Assembly: GCF_014306625.1 (NCBI RefSeq)
Contig: NZ_JACRYL010000008.1
Span: 103,415 to 167,414, forward strand
Length of the DNA: 64,000 nucleotides
Source of the DNA: Pedobacter fastidiosus
GTDB taxonomy: Bacteria > Bacteroidota > Bacteroidia > Sphingobacteriales > Sphingobacteriaceae
Direction of reading: 5' to 3'
Part shown: piece after piece, positions 7,960 through 17,407 of the stretch
Position numbering within the stretch: the stretch's first letter is position 1
How the letters are laid out: each line of letters opens with the position of its first letter
Notes under the pieces: model-generated
Database searches by the model: none
The model's input: the letters and a program-made list of their open reading frames with translations, nothing else
What the model was told of the DNA's origin: nothing
Made by a program: the position numbers and the translations under genes

Positions 7960-10476
7960 ATGGATTTATTATCAAATGTTTTCTTAAAAACTTTGCTTGA
8001 TCAATCAGCAAATCCAACATTTATTATAAATGTAGCACACAAATCTCAATTGATTGATAAGAACAAGGCTTATAATAATTTGCTAGAGCGAATATCATTA
8101 CTCACTAAAGCCAACAAAATTCTTAAACCTGCTGATTTTTTTAACGCTGAAGGCAAAATAATATTCAGTGAAGGGATTTCTAAATGCATTGAGTTAAAAG
8201 AAAAAATAACTTTAAAAGTTCAACCAAGTTATTCGGAAACAAGAGAAAATATTTTGCAGGTAGAATTATTACCTATAATTGATGATCAAGCATTTTCATC
8301 TTACATTATTATTATCATTTATGAAAACATTCAGCAGGATGCAGAAAAGGCTGATCTTTTAAGTCGCGAGCAAAATTTAAACGAAGAATTGGCGACCATG
8401 CTAGAGGAAATGGAAGCGACCAATGAAGAATTAAATCAGGCCCAACAAGCGCTCGTTTTAATTAATCAAGACTTAGAGGAACGGGTAAAGGACCGAACCA
8501 AAGAACTGCAGATCAGCGAAGCCAGATTAAAATATATGATTACTGAAGCTCCGGTAGGAATTGCTGTTTTAAAGGGCAAACAACATATTTTGGAGTTGGC
8601 AAACCTTAAGATGTTGGAGCTTATTGATAAAACGGACAGCATTGTTGGTTTCCCATTTATTACCTCGATACCTGAATTGGCAGATCAGGTATATCCAAAA
8701 ATACTGGATGAGGTATTTGAAACTGGAAAGCCCATTTATGGTGAGGCATCTAAAGTATTGCTTAAACGAGATGGACAAATTAGAGAGGGCTATTACAGCT
8801 TTGTAAACTACCCACTAAAAGATTCTAATGGAGTAACTGAAAGTATTATGATTGTTGCTTCTGAAGTAACAGAGGAGGTATTAAGCAGGGCAAAAGTAGA
8901 GAAACTAAACGAATCTCTCTCCATTATAAACCAAAAATTGGAAATCACCAATGCCGATTTATTAGAGAGCAATAGAAGTTTGGCATTAACGCAAAACAAT
9001 TTAGAGCGCATTTTAGAAGAGCTATATAAAAGTGAAAACAGATTTAGAGGTTTTTTTGAAAAGGCTCCGCTTGGAATGTGCGTACTTAAAGGCCGCGAAT
9101 TAATTACCGAGTTCGCAAATGATAATATTTTAGCGCTTTGGGGCAAAAAAAGAAATGAAGTAATAGGTTTGCCACAAGAGGTTGCCAGACCAGAAGTAGC
9201 CAACCAAAGAGAAGTATTAAACAAAATAAAAAATATATTTAATACCGGAAAACCACTCTACATTGATGCATTAAAAGTATCTACATTGGTAAAAGAGGGG
9301 TATTTTAATGCTACTTATCAGCCCTTAAACAATGATCAAGATGAAGTAACCAGTATTTTGGTTATTATAAGTGATGTTACCGATCAAGCCAATTATAGAA
9401 AGGAACTCGAAAAAGCGAAAGATATCTTAAAGCTTGCCATGGATGCATCGAGTATGGGCTCGTGGAATATTGATTTAATTTCTAAAAAACTCATTCTATC
9501 AGAGCGGGCACAAAGAATTTATGGTCTAGAAACCAATCGGTTAGATTTAGATTTAGCAAAAGCATTGGTTGCAGATGAACATTTGGAGTACCTAACGGGA
9601 AGCCTAAAAAAAGCACTCCACAACCGAACTGCATTTAATATTGAATATAAGATTAATCCAACTGGAGGCAATCAGGCAAAATGGTTACGATCCACCGGAA
9701 AAACATATTATGACAGTCAAGATAAGGCGCTATACATAGCAGGCGCCGTTTTGGACATTACCGAACAGAAAGAAGAGGAATTACGTAAAAACGATTTCAT
9801 CGGAATGATAAGTCACGAACTTAGAACACCACTTACTTCACTCAGTGCGTACATTCAGCTATTGCAGTATAAGCTTAAAGAAGACGATAATATTTTTACG
9901 AAGGAAACCCTAACTAAAGTGAGCATTCAGCTCAAAAGAATGTCGGGAATGGTTGATGGTTTTCTTAACGTTTCTGTTCTAGAATCTGGCAATATTAAGC
10001 TTCAAAAAAGCAATTTCGATTTAATTGAATTAATAAAATCTATAGCTGAAGAAAATCGGGTTTTGATGCCCGGACATTTTATACAAGTTATTGGAGAGCA
10101 AAACATTAATATTTGTGCCGATCAGCAGAAAATCGGTAACGTAATAAATAATTTAATCAGTAATGCGGCAAAGTATTCCAGAAAGGATTCGCTAATTGCG
10201 CTTAAATGCGAAATTATTGGGGATTTTGTACAAGTGAGCATTGAAGATGAAGGCATTGGGATTCATAAAGAAGATCAGTCTAAATTGTTTAATCGCTTTT
10301 TCAGAGTTGATAGCCCAAATACTAAAACAATAGCCGGTTTTGGTGTGGGCTTATATATTTGTGAAGAGATTATTAAAAAACATCAGGGAAAAATTTGGAT
10401 GGAAAGCGAAATGGGTAAGGGATCTACATTTTATTTCATTATTCCGTTGATAGGTGCATCTACCTCAAAGCAATAG
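7960..10476 (+). CDS. Multi-PAS sensor histidine kinase
   Basis: An 838-residue protein without membrane segments. The order is: a PAS-like region (about 1-125), a coiled coil rich in NEEL and ATNEEL (130-185), PAS (186-303), a second coiled coil (305-357), PAS (358-472), PAS (486-602), HisKA (608-675) with phospho-acceptor His619 in ISHELRTP, and a HATPase domain. The N box is NVINNLISNAAKYS (from 727); the G boxes are EDEGIGI and GFGVGLYI. No receiver domain is attached and no response regulator lies beside it. It is a cytoplasmic sensor of unknown signal. The paralogue at 26437-28911 shares the plan. A terminator follows 18 bases after the stop. Confidence 0.9.
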   Translation: MDLLSNVFLKTLLDQSANPTFIINVAHKSQLIDKNKAYNNLLERISLLTKANKILKPADFFNAEGKIIFSEGISKCIELKEKITLKVQPSYSETRENILQVELLPIIDDQAFSSYIIIIIYENIQQDAEKADLLSREQNLNEELATMLEEMEATNEELNQAQQALVLINQDLEERVKDRTKELQISEARLKYMITEAPVGIAVLKGKQHILELANLKMLELIDKTDSIVGFPFITSIPELADQVYPKILDEVFETGKPIYGEASKVLLKRDGQIREGYYSFVNYPLKDSNGVTESIMIVASEVTEEVLSRAKVEKLNESLSIINQKLEITNADLLESNRSLALTQNNLERILEELYKSENRFRGFFEKAPLGMCVLKGRELITEFANDNILALWGKKRNEVIGLPQEVARPEVANQREVLNKIKNIFNTGKPLYIDALKVSTLVKEGYFNATYQPLNNDQDEVTSILVIISDVTDQANYRKELEKAKDILKLAMDASSMGSWNIDLISKKLILSERAQRIYGLETNRLDLDLAKALVADEHLEYLTGSLKKALHNRTAFNIEYKINPTGGNQAKWLRSTGKTYYDSQDKALYIAGAVLDITEQKEEELRKNDFIGMISHELRTPLTSLSAYIQLLQYKLKEDDNIFTKETLTKVSIQLKRMSGMVDGFLNVSVLESGNIKLQKSNFDLIELIKSIAEENRVLMPGHFIQVIGEQNINICADQQKIGNVINNLISNAAKYSRKDSLIALKCEIIGDFVQVSIEDEGIGIHKEDQSKLFNRFFRVDSPNTKTIAGFGVGLYICEEIIKKHQGKIWMESEMGKGSTFYFIIPLIGASTSKQ

Positions 10477-10493
10477 AAAAATCCGTAAACAAA

Positions 10494-10523
10494 AAAATGC
10501 AGAATGTGCATCCTGCATTTTAT
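10494..10523 (+). terminator. Terminator of the multi-PAS kinase gene
   Basis: AAAATGCAG at 10494-10502 pairs with CTGCATTTT at 10513-10521. It is close behind the stop codon. Confidence 0.7.
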
Positions 10524-10538
10524 CGTAACTAAACTAGT

Positions 10539-10618
10539 TGGGCATAAAGCCCATTGTAGTTTTTACACACCAGTACAAAATGGTGTATATTTCTCGTTTA
10601 TTCAATCCTGAATAAACG
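10539..10618. other. Three consecutive short hairpins
   Basis: TGGGC/GCCCA (10539-10553), ACACCA/TGGTGT (10567-10586) and CGTTTATTCA/TGAATAAACG (10595-10618, ten perfect pairs, four-base loop) follow each other with 8-13 base spacers. None is followed by a T-run on either strand. They lie beyond the kinase terminator and downstream of the convergent small gene. This may be a structured RNA or the 3' region of that gene. Confidence 0.45.
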
Positions 10619-10743
10619 ATTCATTTCCGTGTTGAGCGTTAAATTAATAACATTCAAATTTAATTAATTGCTAATGCTACCAAAATTAAGTAGACCAATT
10701 GATTATATAAATAGATTAATCTGCATTATTTAGTGGAAAACGA

Positions 10744-10941
10744 CTATGGGAGCTCAATAGCAACTGCTCTTAACCCTTCTTGCCCAAGCTCTATCTGAAA
10801 TTTAACTTCAGCATTAATTCCTACTTGAGCCAACTGCTCATTAAGCTCAAAAGAAATATCCTGACCATTTTCATCAATGATAACTCCTCGGCCACTACTC
10901 AAATCTAAATCGGCAATCTGGCCTTTTCTGATTGTGCTCAT
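10744..10941 (-). CDS. Small cold-shock-like OB-fold protein
   Basis: A 65-residue protein. Its beginning, MSTIRKGQIADLDLSSGRGVI, and the later SFELNEQLAQVGINAEVKFQI resemble the strand pattern of a cold-shock domain: a short basic strand, a glycine turn, then VxF-type strands. The RNP1 aromatic residues (KGFGFI) are not kept, so nucleic-acid binding is uncertain. It is a single gene, convergent with the kinase. The bona fide cold-shock protein of this window is at 38528. Real-gene status rests on a clean ATG, protein-like composition and its fit to a known fold size. Confidence 0.6.
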   Translation of the reverse strand: MSTIRKGQIADLDLSSGRGVIIDENGQDISFELNEQLAQVGINAEVKFQIELGQEGLRAVAIELP

Positions 10942-11178
10942 GTGTTTACTAAATTAATTATTGAGCAATAATAAAGAATTTAGTATAATTAATTTGTATT
11001 ATTAAGATTACGTATTATTGCTTTTATGTTAAAATTTAACATTTTCTATTTCAGAAGATCACGCTCAAACATTTTTTGTGTTCAAGAATACGTTTTCATT
11101 TTAGAACTTTCATTTTCGATGTTTTTTTAATACTTTCGTCGCCCCAATATTTGAGACATACTTAGCCCCTTTTTTACG

Positions 11179-12450
11179 ATGAAAAACTTTCTATATGGAA
11201 TTGACTTTGGCACAACCAACTCTGCCTTAGCGATATATGATGAAGACAAAAAAGAAATCGTATCAACCATTATTATCCCATCTTTAATTTACTTTCCAGA
11301 AGATGTAGAAGTTTCAAACCAAAAAAAGTATGTTATTGGCGAGTCTGCAATTTCATCGTACTTAAAAGATGGCATGAAGGGTCGTTTTATAAAATCCATT
11401 AAACAGATTTTATCTCGAAGTAGTTTTACTGAAACCCGCATCCAAAACAAAAGATATAATGCATCCGATTTAGTTTCGCTTATATTGATCGAACTTAAAG
11501 AAAGAGCGGATCAAATTATTGGTCAGGATTGTAAAAAAGCGGTAATTGGCAGACCTGTTTTTTTTGATGATGATGATACACAAAAAGATACCCTTGCACA
11601 AACAAGGTTAAACAAAGCGGCTATAATGGCAGGTTTTACCGAAGTTCGATTTCAGTTTGAGCCGATCGGCGCAGCCTTTGCATATGAGAAAACACTTACA
11701 AAGAAGGAAAATGTTCTTGTTGCCGATCTTGGTGGTGGCACAACAGATTTTACTTATTTGGTGCTAGACCCATCGCAAGTGGGAAGCAAAAATAGAAAAA
11801 ACGATATGATGGCCACTGGTGGTATTTATATTGGTGGCGATAGTTTTGATTCTGCTTTTATGTGGGAACGAGGAACACCGCACTTTGGCAAAAATACACT
11901 TTACGAGGCCACGCCAGGAAAAGTGCTTAATGTTCCCAAATCATTATTTGCCAATATATGCTCTTGGGATAAGATGAATTTTTTTAATGGCCTCCGTATT
12001 AAAAAGGATATGGAAGATTATTACTACTATTCTAACAATGATAAGAATTTTAAAAATTTGATCACGCTAGTCGATAATAACTTAGGCTACTCCTTGTTTC
12101 AGGCTATTGAAAAAACAAAAATCAATCTATCAAGCAAAAACACCGCTTCTTTTCAATACTCGAATATGGAAATAGAGATTAACGAAAATGTAAGTTCAGA
12201 AGAATATCAAAACATTATTGATAAAGATATTAATAGGATTACCGCGTATCTTGAAGATTTCATGCTGAAGAATAAAATCAAGAGTGAAGATATAGACAGC
12301 CTTTTCTTAACTGGCGGAACATCGATGGTGGTTGCAGTCCAAAACATCTTTAAAACAAAATTTCCACACCTAACTTTAAATTCGGGAGATAATTTTAAAA
12401 GTGTGGCAAAAGGATTAGCGTATAGCGGTTACCTATTCGAAAATAATTAA
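11179..12450 (+). CDS. Hsp70-family / YegD-like ATPase
   Basis: A 423-residue protein of the actin-like ATPase fold. Phosphate-1 motif YGIDFGTTNSALAIYD at the N-terminus, KAVIGRPVFF, the phosphate-2 motif VADLGGGTTDFTYLVL (about residues 180-195) and the adenosine motif LFLTGGTSMVV near 375 are all present. There is no C-terminal substrate-binding domain with lid, and the length is close to E. coli YegD (450 residues). This makes it a nucleotide-binding-domain-only Hsp70 relative rather than DnaK. Its substrate is unknown. It is monocistronic and convergent with the GH127 gene. Confidence 0.85.
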   Translation: MKNFLYGIDFGTTNSALAIYDEDKKEIVSTIIIPSLIYFPEDVEVSNQKKYVIGESAISSYLKDGMKGRFIKSIKQILSRSSFTETRIQNKRYNASDLVSLILIELKERADQIIGQDCKKAVIGRPVFFDDDDTQKDTLAQTRLNKAAIMAGFTEVRFQFEPIGAAFAYEKTLTKKENVLVADLGGGTTDFTYLVLDPSQVGSKNRKNDMMATGGIYIGGDSFDSAFMWERGTPHFGKNTLYEATPGKVLNVPKSLFANICSWDKMNFFNGLRIKKDMEDYYYYSNNDKNFKNLITLVDNNLGYSLFQAIEKTKINLSSKNTASFQYSNMEIEINENVSSEEYQNIIDKDINRITAYLEDFMLKNKIKSEDIDSLFLTGGTSMVVAVQNIFKTKFPHLTLNSGDNFKSVAKGLAYSGYLFENN

Positions 12451-12490
12451 GCAACCTAAGGCTATTGATTATTGGATAGGCTTAGGTTGC
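12451..12490. terminator. Long hairpin between convergent genes
   Basis: GCAACCTAAG at 12451-12460 pairs perfectly with CTTAGGTTGC at 12481-12490. There is no strong T-run on either side, so it may work as a weak bidirectional terminator or mRNA 3' stabiliser. Confidence 0.55.
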
Positions 12491-12502
12491 GAACAAATTG
12501 TT

Positions 12503-15046
12503 TTATAAACTTTTTACCTTTACCGAATCAAAAGTAGCTTGAGCATTATAGGTTCTTAAACCTATGCTGCCTGAGCCATATTCATTATCCGTAGCAGAGA
12601 GGATGGCTTTTTCCGATCCATCTAAAAATACATTAAACTGATTTCCTTTTGCTACAAGTTTTAACTTGTAATTGTTATTCATTTTAACAGGGTATTTGGC
12701 AGAACTGATTACAACCCATTTTTGATTACTTGCTTTGCCCATCTCAATGTTACCCGAAATTGGATTTATCCCCACATAATAACCTTTGTAAGCATCGGCA
12801 CCAATGGCAGGATCACTCACTCTAAACATTAGGCCGGCATCGCCTGCGGTGTTTACATTAACATCTGCTTGATAGGTAAAATCGCTAAAATCTGTTCCGG
12901 TAGCAATTATTTTCGACCCATGAATGCCAAATCCTCCGGAACTTGCGTTAGAGGCCGAGTGAACTGCTCCATCCTTCCAATACCAGCCACCACCATAAAA
13001 TACCCAATTTAGTGGCATTGCATTGGTAAAGTTTTCATCTAAATTTTTAACTGTTTTTATTGGTTTACCTATTGTTGGAAAACAACTTAATCTAATGCTT
13101 TCGGCTCCATAAGGAATAAGCGTAATTTCTTCTTCTTGCTCGTTAGATAAAACCGGACTAAAGGGAACATCAAATGCTGAAATGTTATTATATGCCATCC
13201 CCCATTCTGGGATCCGCTTTGCCTTCAATTTCAATTTTATTGGTGTTTTTATCCCATCAAATGGATTTTCTGGCATCACCGTTTTTTCAATTTTTATAGC
13301 TTTGGAGATTGCTCCATTGTTTAATACCAATCCGTAGTTCCATGGAGATGTTGGTTTAATTTCGTAATCTGCAAAGCCCTTAACCGAATGTTCCTTAATA
13401 ATTTTACTGGCTGAAGAAATCTCTAACGCATAAACCATTGGTCCGCGTTCTATACTTACCGAGTTATTAACTTCCTGCTGACTTTTAATCTGCATTGGAA
13501 AATTTAATTCGAGTTGATCACCGTTATTCCACGTTCTCGCAATTTTGTAAATTTCTCCAGCCTTTACGTCTTTCAAAACGGTTCCGTTTAATTTAATTTC
13601 CGGCTTAATACTCCAGGATGGAATTCGTAAGGATAACGGAAAATCAGTTGCGCTAGTTAGCGTTAGGCCAAGTTTAATTTGTTCATCGAATGGGTAATTG
13701 GTATCCTCGGTAATCTTTATCTTTTTATGCTCTCCAACTAAAGCTTCAACTTCCATCGGTCCATAACTCACTATAGCTAAACCACCATCAGGAGTTGCCA
13801 CCCAACTGTTTTTTACATAATAAGGCCACCCCATGTGCATATTGTAACGGCAACAACCATAACCAGAGTATGGACTAGAAACAATGCCCGATGCATAATC
13901 TTGATTAAAACCATGTTCGCCCCATACCCCTTGCACTTGATTGGGTAAGGTATAATAGGTGTGGTTTTTAAAATCGTGGCTAAATTGTGCAGGGAGCGCA
14001 TTAAAAGCAACTTTTTCTAACTGATCTCCAATATTGGCATCAGAAAGAACTCTTGCTGCCGTTTCTAAACTTTGCATCCACTCTACAACGGTACAGGTTT
14101 CTACGCCTTGTGTAGAGCTTCGTCCGGCCAAAAATTCGGTACCAGAACCCAAACCTTCTGGCTGACCATGATCATGCATAATGTGCTCAATCCCTTTTGC
14201 CATTGCAGTGCGATAAATTGGCAAAGCATTAGCCTGAGCATAAACTAGAGGTAATTTAAGTGCTTGTGCTACATTTACCATATGTTTCGGCTGGAAATCG
14301 TCTCCATAAAAGAAAAACTGGTTTTCGCTATAAATATCCGTCCATGGGTAGGCTTGGTTTTTCAGCTTTTCTACTAGAGATAACAGAAACTGATCACCTG
14401 TTTTATTGTAAAGCCAGATGGCGATTTCCATATTGTCGCCAGCTCTTGATTTCCCCCATTCTTTTAACGGATCAGCATCAAGGTTGGCCAGCTCATATTT
14501 AAAGTATTTTGTTAAAAAAGGAATTACTCTTTTATCGCTTGTAGCCTCATAATAGCTTTGTAAAGCGTACATCATGGGCATCCGTGGCCACCAATCTTTC
14601 ATTTTAGGTGGACCAAACAAACCATTTGCCTGTTGGTTATTTAAGGTCCAATCGATATATTTCTGAGCTTTATTTTTCAACCCTGCATCATCTAAAGTGT
14701 AAGCCAGTGCAATTAATCCTTTAACATAATAAGGTACGCGTTCCCAGCCAGAACCTTTTCCGCCCAGCCAATCCGAGTTTTTCCCTAAATTATCATCTTC
14801 CGGATAAAGATCTTCTGCCATACCAGTTGCTCCATCCTTTTGCATTTCTAATTGCTTAAGCAACCATCCTTTGGCCTTTATACTGCCTAAGGGCAATTGA
14901 ACAGAAACATTTTGATCTAGCGGTTTTCTATTGAATACATAGTTTTCACTCTGTGCAAAAACTACGCTGGAGCAGATTATTCCGATGAATGACAAACTTA
15001 AAATTCGCTTAGTTAAACGATTGTTGTGGTTCTCCATAAAAAACAT
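12503..15046 (-). CDS. Secreted GH127-family (DUF1680) glycoside hydrolase with C-terminal jelly-roll domain
   Basis: About 847 residues. A signal peptide (hydrophobic core SLSFIGIICSSVVFA, cleavage before QSEN) directs export to the periplasm or surface. The central alpha/alpha-barrel region is of the beta-L-arabinofuranosidase (GH127/146, DUF1680) type. It includes GSGWERVPYYVKGLIALAY, GTEFLAG and the cysteine motif GYGCCRYNMHMGW near residue 398, which in the family supplies the catalytic and zinc-binding cysteines. From about 660 to the end lies a concanavalin-like domain, similar to those in DUF1080 or LamG proteins, that may bind glycan. The start could also be the ATG at 15037. It is not next to a susCD pair. 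Confidence 0.85.
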   Translation of the reverse strand: MFFMENHNNRLTKRILSLSFIGIICSSVVFAQSENYVFNRKPLDQNVSVQLPLGSIKAKGWLLKQLEMQKDGATGMAEDLYPEDDNLGKNSDWLGGKGSGWERVPYYVKGLIALAYTLDDAGLKNKAQKYIDWTLNNQQANGLFGPPKMKDWWPRMPMMYALQSYYEATSDKRVIPFLTKYFKYELANLDADPLKEWGKSRAGDNMEIAIWLYNKTGDQFLLSLVEKLKNQAYPWTDIYSENQFFFYGDDFQPKHMVNVAQALKLPLVYAQANALPIYRTAMAKGIEHIMHDHGQPEGLGSGTEFLAGRSSTQGVETCTVVEWMQSLETAARVLSDANIGDQLEKVAFNALPAQFSHDFKNHTYYTLPNQVQGVWGEHGFNQDYASGIVSSPYSGYGCCRYNMHMGWPYYVKNSWVATPDGGLAIVSYGPMEVEALVGEHKKIKITEDTNYPFDEQIKLGLTLTSATDFPLSLRIPSWSIKPEIKLNGTVLKDVKAGEIYKIARTWNNGDQLELNFPMQIKSQQEVNNSVSIERGPMVYALEISSASKIIKEHSVKGFADYEIKPTSPWNYGLVLNNGAISKAIKIEKTVMPENPFDGIKTPIKLKLKAKRIPEWGMAYNNISAFDVPFSPVLSNEQEEEITLIPYGAESIRLSCFPTIGKPIKTVKNLDENFTNAMPLNWVFYGGGWYWKDGAVHSASNASSGGFGIHGSKIIATGTDFSDFTYQADVNVNTAGDAGLMFRVSDPAIGADAYKGYYVGINPISGNIEMGKASNQKWVVISSAKYPVKMNNNYKLKLVAKGNQFNVFLDGSEKAILSATDNEYGSGSIGLRTYNAQATFDSVKVKSL

Positions 15047-15149
15047 TTGGTTTCGATTTGTGTATCAGGCACTAAAATAATATTTATAATTCATATTAAA
15101 TCGATTTACTTAACTCAAAAACGAACAATCTTAAATTATTCCATTATTA

Positions 15150-16121
15150 ATGATTTATAGGCGTGTGACTGTTCGCAAAATTTTTGTTACAACAATCTCA
15201 CTTATTTTGAACAAAGTGAATGATTTAATTGTTGTTTTGTTGCATAAATTCGCATATCCAAACACACACATCTTGAAATCCATAATAGAAAGAAACCATG
15301 TTAACATTCTTGGCGAGGGAACCAAGGTAATTATGTTTGCGCATGGTTTTGGTTGCGACCAAAGTTCTTGGAAATTTATAACAGATGCTTTCATTAAAGA
15401 TTACAAATTGGTTTTGTTTGATTATGTGGGCTCTGGAAAATCAGATGTAAGCCAATACGATTTTCATAAATATTCTACATTGGAGGGTTATGCCTGTGAT
15501 GTTGTAGATATTATTGAAGCGCTAAACTTAAAAGACATTATATTTATTGGTCACTCGGTGAGCAGTATGATTGGAATGATTGCAGCCTTGCAGATTCCTG
15601 AAGTTTTTGATAAACTTATTTTTATTGGTCCATCGCCAAGGTACTTAAATGATAGAGATTATTTTGGTGGTTTTGAAACAGAACAACTCGAATCATTGCT
15701 TAATTTTATGGCTAAAGATTTTCTCAGCTGGGCTGCGTTAATTGCACCTATGGCTATGGGTAATTTAGCCAGACCTGCCCTATCCGAATTTCTGCAAGAG
15801 TGTTTTGAAGCTATGGACCCAAAAATTGCATTAAGCTTTGCAAATGCCACTTTCCGTTCTGATTACAGGAGCAAACTTAAAAACTTAACAGTACCAAGCT
15901 TAACTGTACAAAGTGCTGAAGATCCCATGGCACCAATTTCTGCTGGCGAATACATTAATGATAATATGCCTCAAAACACGATGCACATATTAAACGCAAC
16001 GGGGCATTATCCGCAAATAAGCGAGCCTAAAGAAACGATAGCTGCAATAATGGCTTATATTAACGGCGACAAAAATTTAGAGCAAGCCATGGAATCGGAT
16101 ATGGAGGCAAATGGCACTTAA
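15150..16121 (+). CDS. RsbQ-like alpha/beta hydrolase
   Basis: From about residue 42 the protein follows the Bacillus RsbQ pattern: ILKSIIERNHVNILGEG, FAHGFGCDQSSW, then the nucleophile elbow GHSVSSM. The acid is in QSAEDPMAP and the histidine in NATGHYPQ. RsbQ works with a PAS phosphatase in stress signalling in Bacillus; here no RsbP-like partner is adjacent, so the substrate is unknown. The only ATG at the 5' end (15150) adds about 41 residues not found in the family. The TTG at 15273 fits the family start better, so the annotated N-terminus is doubtful. About 280 residues are conserved. Confidence 0.82.
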   Translation: MIYRRVTVRKIFVTTISLILNKVNDLIVVLLHKFAYPNTHILKSIIERNHVNILGEGTKVIMFAHGFGCDQSSWKFITDAFIKDYKLVLFDYVGSGKSDVSQYDFHKYSTLEGYACDVVDIIEALNLKDIIFIGHSVSSMIGMIAALQIPEVFDKLIFIGPSPRYLNDRDYFGGFETEQLESLLNFMAKDFLSWAALIAPMAMGNLARPALSEFLQECFEAMDPKIALSFANATFRSDYRSKLKNLTVPSLTVQSAEDPMAPISAGEYINDNMPQNTMHILNATGHYPQISEPKETIAAIMAYINGDKNLEQAMESDMEANGT

Positions 16122-16154
16122 AGAATTTAAAATCGACCCTAGGTGAAAAAATAA

Positions 16155-16191
16155 TAGCCTGCAATGCTTTACCATTTAGCTTTGCAGGCTA
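16155..16191. terminator. Bidirectional-type hairpin between the hydrolase and azoreductase genes
   Basis: TAGCCTGCAA at 16155-16164 pairs with TTGCAGGCTA at 16182-16191. It sits between the stop codons of two convergent genes. Confidence 0.7.
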
Positions 16192-16199
16192 TAAATAAA

Positions 16200-16796
16200 T
16201 TAAACGGCTATACTTTCTATCGCTTTATCAAGCGCTACCTCCTTAAATTCGGGCATATTTAAGCCTTCTGCTCTAATAACGGTAACATCTGTCATACCGA
16301 TAAAACCTAAAACAGCTCTTAAATATGGCTCTATAAAATCATAAGGTTTCATTGGTCCTTCAGAATAAACACCTCCAGTAGTGATGGCTAGATATACTTT
16401 TTTACCTTTAATTAATCCTTCTGGGCCATTAGCAGAATAACTAAACGTTTTACCCGCTCTGGCAATATGATCTATCCAGGCTTTTAAGGTTGATGGAATA
16501 CTAAAGTTATACATACCAACACCGATAACAATTGCATCGGCTTCTAAAAGCTCCGCAATAGCTTCATCAGAATGTTTAATGGCTTCTATCATTTCTGGAC
16601 TGTGTTGTTCTACAGGCGTAAAAAATGAGTTTAAATGAGCTTCTTCTAAATGTGGAAAAGGCTTATTGGTAAGATCATGTATTTTTAGGCTAGCATTTGG
16701 GTTGGCTTCCTGCAGTTTCTCAACTACTGCATTACCAAGTTTAATACTGAAAGATGCGCCACCGCGTGGGCTCGAAATTAAATGTAATATGTTCAT
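16200..16796 (-). CDS. azoR: FMN-dependent NADH-azoreductase
   Basis: A 198-residue flavodoxin-fold oxidoreductase. It reduces azo compounds and, in well-studied homologues, quinones, using NAD(P)H and FMN. The start MNILHLISSPRGGASFS with the phosphate-binding SPRGG turn, the PMYNF-type segment (GMYNFSIPSTLKAWIDHIARAGKTF) and the ITTGGVYS block are those of AzoR. The open frame extends upstream, but the ATG at 16796 begins the conserved fold. The upstream region holds palindromic ACTAT/ATAGT elements like those bound by HxlR-family repressors, which control azoreductases in Bacillus. Likely role: quinone or electrophile stress defence in the cytoplasm. Confidence 0.9.
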   Translation of the reverse strand: MNILHLISSPRGGASFSIKLGNAVVEKLQEANPNASLKIHDLTNKPFPHLEEAHLNSFFTPVEQHSPEMIEAIKHSDEAIAELLEADAIVIGVGMYNFSIPSTLKAWIDHIARAGKTFSYSANGPEGLIKGKKVYLAITTGGVYSEGPMKPYDFIEPYLRAVLGFIGMTDVTVIRAEGLNMPEFKEVALDKAIESIAV

Positions 16797-16853
16797 ATAA
16801 ATAATTTTATTTTGAGCTGTAAAATTATCTATAGCAAAGATCAAAAAGATACT

Positions 16854-16889
16854 ACTATACCAAAGGATAGTGCTATCGTTTAGGATAGT
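16854..16889 (-). promoter_or_regulatory. Operator-like palindromes upstream of azoR
   Basis: ACTAT (16854-16858) and ATAGT (16867-16871) form an inverted repeat. GATAG-TG-CTATC (16866-16877) forms a second overlapping palindrome, and GGATAGT is repeated directly at 16865 and 16883, 18 bases apart. Position 58-93 bases upstream of the azoR start suits a repressor site. Assignment to an HxlR/YodB-type regulator is inference. Confidence 0.45.
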
Positions 16890-16919
16890 AATATAAATTT
16901 AAATGGGTTTAAATTTTAG

Positions 16920-17291
16920 TTACGACTTTTTATTTAAGCAATAAGCAACTAAAAAGACTCTATCTTTTGATGGATTTGATTTAACTACGTCGATTTCAAT
17001 TGTTTTATTTAACAAGGATGATACTAGGCTGGCGAAAGCTGGAAGATCATCAGGATTACATTCTGTAAAAAGAACAGGATAAAATTCCTTTTCTATAGTG
17101 GCCTTTTTGGAAGCTGTACATTCTGTAATTGCCCATTTATCGCTGGTAGAAAAACTATATTCGTGCCTAGCATCATTTAATTCGTACAGGAACTTTTTAG
17201 CCTGCGCATTCAATTCTTTACTTAGCATTTTAGGGTAATTATAAAAATGGGAAAGCCCCATTTTTAGGAGGGTATTTATAAACTTACGCAT
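16920..17291 (-). CDS. Hypothetical protein
   Basis: A 123-residue protein I do not recognise. It starts with a basic, weakly hydrophobic segment (MRKFINTLLKMGLSHFYNYP) that is not a convincing signal peptide. An acidic, mixed helical body follows. It contains three cysteines at scattered positions and no repeat. It has an ATG start and lies 123 bases upstream of azoR on the same strand, divergent from the Crp/Fnr regulator. Its composition is protein-like, which supports a real gene, but no domain is seen. Confidence 0.6.
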   Translation of the reverse strand: MRKFINTLLKMGLSHFYNYPKMLSKELNAQAKKFLYELNDARHEYSFSTSDKWAITECTASKKATIEKEFYPVLFTECNPDDLPAFASLVSSLLNKTIEIDVVKSNPSKDRVFLVAYCLNKKS

Positions 17292-17407
17292 TTATAATGA
17301 ATTACATTGAATTTAATAACCCCTCCCAGCTTATCTTTGGGTAAATAATTCATTCAGAAAATCCATTCCTACAAGTTTTGTCGTATGTAGATTCAAACCA
17401 AACCATA

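Noticed and set aside
8808-9224. 138-codon minus-strand frame inside the multi-PAS kinase
   Set aside because: It is a shadow frame of a clear kinase gene and lacks any domain.
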